Shown piece by piece: positions 61,966 through 64,000 of a stretch of DNA of 64,000 nucleotides. The position numbers and the translations under genes are program-made. This DNA comes from Mesorhizobium plurifarium (lineage in GTDB: Bacteria; Pseudomonadota; Alphaproteobacteria; Rhizobiales; Rhizobiaceae), in the NCBI GenBank assembly GCA_000824785.1, contig CCNB01000004.1:607152-671151 (forward strand), written 5' to 3'. Below the pieces are notes generated by a model. The model was not told the DNA's origin. It searched no databases and saw nothing but the letters and a program-made list of their open reading frames with translations. The stretch's first letter is position 1. Each line of letters starts with the position of its first letter.

Positions 61966-61980
61966 ACATGACCGAGCTCC

Positions 61981-63093
61981 TCAAACGTCGGCCTCGGCCG
62001 GCAGGCCGGCGCCGGTATTTGCGCGATCGAAGCTCACGGTCTTGATCACCGCGAAGACCTGACTTCCCAGCTTGAGGCCAAGCGCCTGCCGCGATTGCTC
62101 GGTGATCCGCGCGACCACCGCCGCGCCATGGCAATCGATGCCGATTTCTACCTCGGGCCCCTCGCCCGGCTTCATGCTGTCGATCGTTCCCGCCAGGATG
62201 TTGAGCGCGCTGAGGCCGGCGGGCCTCTCGACGGCGATCATCACGTCGCGGGCGCGGATGCGAATGCGCACCGGAGCGCCCGCCGCCCGCGCCAGTTTCG
62301 GCACGCGGATTTCGCCGGCCTGCGAGGCAAGCACCGTCATGCCGAAAGCCTCGTCATGACGCAGGACCTTGGTGTCGAGTACCGCTCCGCCCTCGCCGCG
62401 TTCCTCCGCCGGCAACAGGTCGAGCCGCTGCATGATCGCTTCTGTCGCTCCGGAAGCCGCGACCTTGCCCTGCGAAAGCACCACGACGTCGCTTGCCAGC
62501 CGCGCCACCTCGGCGACGGAATGGCCGACATAGACGATCGGGATCTTCGTCTCGTCGCGCAGCCGTTCGATATAAGGCAGGATCTCGGCTTTGCGCGCCT
62601 CGTCGAGCGAGGCGAGCGGCTCGTCCATCAGAAGCAGCTTCGGGCTGGCAAGCAGGGCACGGCCGATGGCGACGCGCTGCTTTTCGCCGCCCGAAAGTTT
62701 CGCCGGCCGCCGGTCGAGCAGATGGCCGATGCCGAGCAGATCGACCACCGCATCCATCTTGGCGTAGCGTTCGGAAGCCGGCGTGAACCAGCGGCCGTAG
62801 CGCAGATTGCCGGCGACGCTCATATGCGGGAACAGCCGCGCATCCTGGAACACCATGCCGATCCGCCGCTTGTGCATGGGCACGAAGATCCGCGCGGCGG
62901 TGTCGACCAGCACGCGTCCGTCGACCGAGATGCGGCCCTTGTCCGGACGGATCAGGCCCGCAATCAGGTTGATCAGTGTCGACTTGCCCGACCCCGAGGG
63001 CCCGAACAGCGCCGTCAGTCGGCCGGCGCTCTCGAAACGCGCTTCCAGGGCGAATTCGCCGAGCAGATGGTGGATATCCACGGACAGCGTCAT
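61981..63093 (-). CDS. modC: ModC, molybdate ABC transporter ATP-binding protein
   Basis: 370 residues. Walker [14 protein letters not shown] (about 30-42), signature KLSGGEKQRVAIGRALL (about 130-146), Walker B LLLMDEPLASLD, then a C-terminal Mop/TOBE domain (SALNILAGTIDSM, about 290-355) that binds oxyanion. Overlaps the modB stop region (ATGA). Energises molybdate import with ModB and ModA. Confidence 0.97.
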   Translation of the reverse strand: MTLSVDIHHLLGEFALEARFESAGRLTALFGPSGSGKSTLINLIAGLIRPDKGRISVDGRVLVDTAARIFVPMHKRRIGMVFQDARLFPHMSVAGNLRYGRWFTPASERYAKMDAVVDLLGIGHLLDRRPAKLSGGEKQRVAIGRALLASPKLLLMDEPLASLDEARKAEILPYIERLRDETKIPIVYVGHSVAEVARLASDVVVLSQGKVAASGATEAIMQRLDLLPAEERGEGGAVLDTKVLRHDEAFGMTVLASQAGEIRVPKLARAAGAPVRIRIRARDVMIAVERPAGLSALNILAGTIDSMKPGEGPEVEIGIDCHGAAVVARITEQSRQALGLKLGSQVFAVIKTVSFDRANTGAGLPAEADV

Positions 63094-63794
63094 TCGATGT
63101 CCATCCGCCGGCCGACGCGACGCGCCAGAACTTCCGAAGCGATGAGCGCGACCATCGAGATGGCGATCGAGATCAGCGTCAGCCTGAGCGCGCCTTCGTC
63201 GCCGCCTGGCACCTGGGTAAAGGTGTAGATCGCCGAGGGCAGCGTCTGCGTCTCGTTGGGGATGTTGGAGACGAAGGTGATGGTGGCGCCGAATTCACCC
63301 ATCGCCTTGGCGAAGGAAAGGATCGCGCCCGCGATCAGCCCGGGCAGGATCAGCGGCAGCGTGATGGTGGCGAACACCCAGAGCGGATTGGCGCCGAGCG
63401 TGCCGGCGGCCGCCTCGATTCTGCGGTCGACCGCCTCGATCGAGAGCCGGATGGCCCGCACCATCAGCGGAAAGCCCATGACCCCGCAAGCCAGTGCCGC
63501 GCCCGTCCAGCGGAAGGAGAAGACGATGCCGAAATGCTCGGCCAGGAAGGCCCCGGCCGGGCCGCGCCGGCCGAAGGTGAGCAGGAGCAGGTAGCCCGTC
63601 ACCACCGGCGGCAGGATCAGCGGCAGATGCACCAGCCCGTTGAGCAGCGTCTTGCCCCAGAAACGCCCCCGCGCCAGCAGGAGCGCAAGCAGGATGCCGG
63701 GCGGCAGGCTGGCGATCATCGCCACCGTCGCCACCTTGATCGACAGCCGGACCGCATTCCATTCGTCGGGAGTGAGGTCCAGCAGCCAGTTCAT
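63090..63794 (-). CDS. modB: ModB, molybdate ABC transporter permease
   Basis: 234 residues with about five membrane segments; the cytoplasmic EAA loop reads EAAAGTLGANPLWVFATITLPL, as in ModB. LLDLTPDEWNAVRLSIKVA at the N terminus. Overlaps modC by four bases and lies 21 bp after the modA stop. Confidence 0.97.
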   Translation of the reverse strand: MNWLLDLTPDEWNAVRLSIKVATVAMIASLPPGILLALLLARGRFWGKTLLNGLVHLPLILPPVVTGYLLLLTFGRRGPAGAFLAEHFGIVFSFRWTGAALACGVMGFPLMVRAIRLSIEAVDRRIEAAAGTLGANPLWVFATITLPLILPGLIAGAILSFAKAMGEFGATITFVSNIPNETQTLPSAIYTFTQVPGGDEGALRLTLISIAISMVALIASEVLARRVGRRMDIE

Positions 63795-63815
63795 GTCAGC
63801 GTTGCGCGGTCTTTC

Positions 63816-64000
63816 TCAGTTGCTCGGCGCGAGCACCGTGAAACCCTGCTCCTTGAAGAGCGCGGCGGCCTTGGCCGACTCGACGCATTTCAGGAAGGCA
63901 GCCGTATCCTTGTCCTTCGAATCGGCGGTCTGGGCAATCGGGTAGATGATCGGGGGGTGCGAATCTTCCGGGAAGGTGCCAACGACCTTGACGCCCTTTT
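63816..64000 (-). CDS. modA: ModA, molybdate-binding periplasmic protein (C-terminal end only)
   Basis: Minus-strand frame open to the window edge, 61 codons including the stop. The visible end KVVGTFPEDSHPPIIYPIAQTADSKD and AAFLKCVESAKAAALFKEQGF is the usual ModA C terminus. Encodes the substrate-binding component of the molybdate importer; the start and the promoter, where another Mo-box would be expected, lie beyond base 64000. Confidence 0.9.
   Translation of the reverse strand, partial: KGVKVVGTFPEDSHPPIIYPIAQTADSKDKDTAAFLKCVESAKAAALFKEQGFTVLAPSN

Overview
The window is high-GC bacterial chromosomal DNA that reads as an alphaproteobacterium of the order Hyphomicrobiales (Rhizobiales), most like Mesorhizobium or a close relative. 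The reasons are a late-cobalt-insertion (aerobic) cobalamin pathway with CobG and CobF, a BA14K-family protein behind an EcfG-type promoter, a probably leaderless ilv leader peptide, the serB/miaA/ilvI and degP/hflC/hflK/folA neighbourhoods, and several short palindromic repeat families that I associate with Mesorhizobium. The genus is an inference; no search was run. The intervals look like ordinary chromosome: I see no insertion sequence, prophage, CRISPR array or replication origin.

Layout. 1-10.1 kb: tightly overlapping cobalamin genes cobG(partial)-H-I-J-[K reversed]-L-E-M-A-B-S-T. Two palindromic repeats are carried in frame inside cobG and cobE. 10.1-18.2 kb: small secreted protein, tRNA-Lys(CTT), PhzF-like protein, MacAB-type efflux system, Nudix plus endonuclease/phosphatase pair, BA14K protein, PilZ protein. 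18.2-24.6 kb: ilvC and a cluster of regulators with redox genes (MarR with Rieske ferredoxin and GST; HxlR with an NmrA-like reductase). 24.6-31.1 kb: two tandem kup potassium transporters that share an almost identical 3' third, pdxJ, a SpoIIAA-like protein and a RecD-like helicase. 31.2-38.3 kb: cobalt-type nitrile hydratase, RND efflux pump, LysE exporter. 38.4-41.1 kb: ilvIN preceded by a leader peptide and attenuator.

41.2-52.3 kb looks like an accessory block lying between ilvI and miaA. It holds a sigma-54 activator and a monooxygenase with a textbook -24/-12 promoter; a TmpA/TmpB-like phosphonate-degrading oxygenase pair with a LysR regulator; an XRE-cupin/GNAT operon; a HerA-like ATPase; and a diguanylate cyclase. 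52.4-60.5 kb is housekeeping: miaA, serB, degP, hflC, hflK, folA. 60.6-64 kb holds a detached cobF, a 33-bp inverted repeat, a one-domain ModE-like regulator with a Mo-box-like site, and modC, modB and the end of modA.

How the parts work together. The cob genes carry uroporphyrinogen III through the ring-contracted corrinoid to hydrogenobyrinic acid a,c-diamide and also perform nucleotide-loop assembly; cobF, the one missing methyltransferase step, is 50 kb away. IlvI/IlvN/IlvC make branched-chain amino acids under attenuation control. The most interesting regulatory unit is the sigma-54 activator plus NTF2-FMO monooxygenase at 41.2-45.1 kb, whose substrate is unknown.
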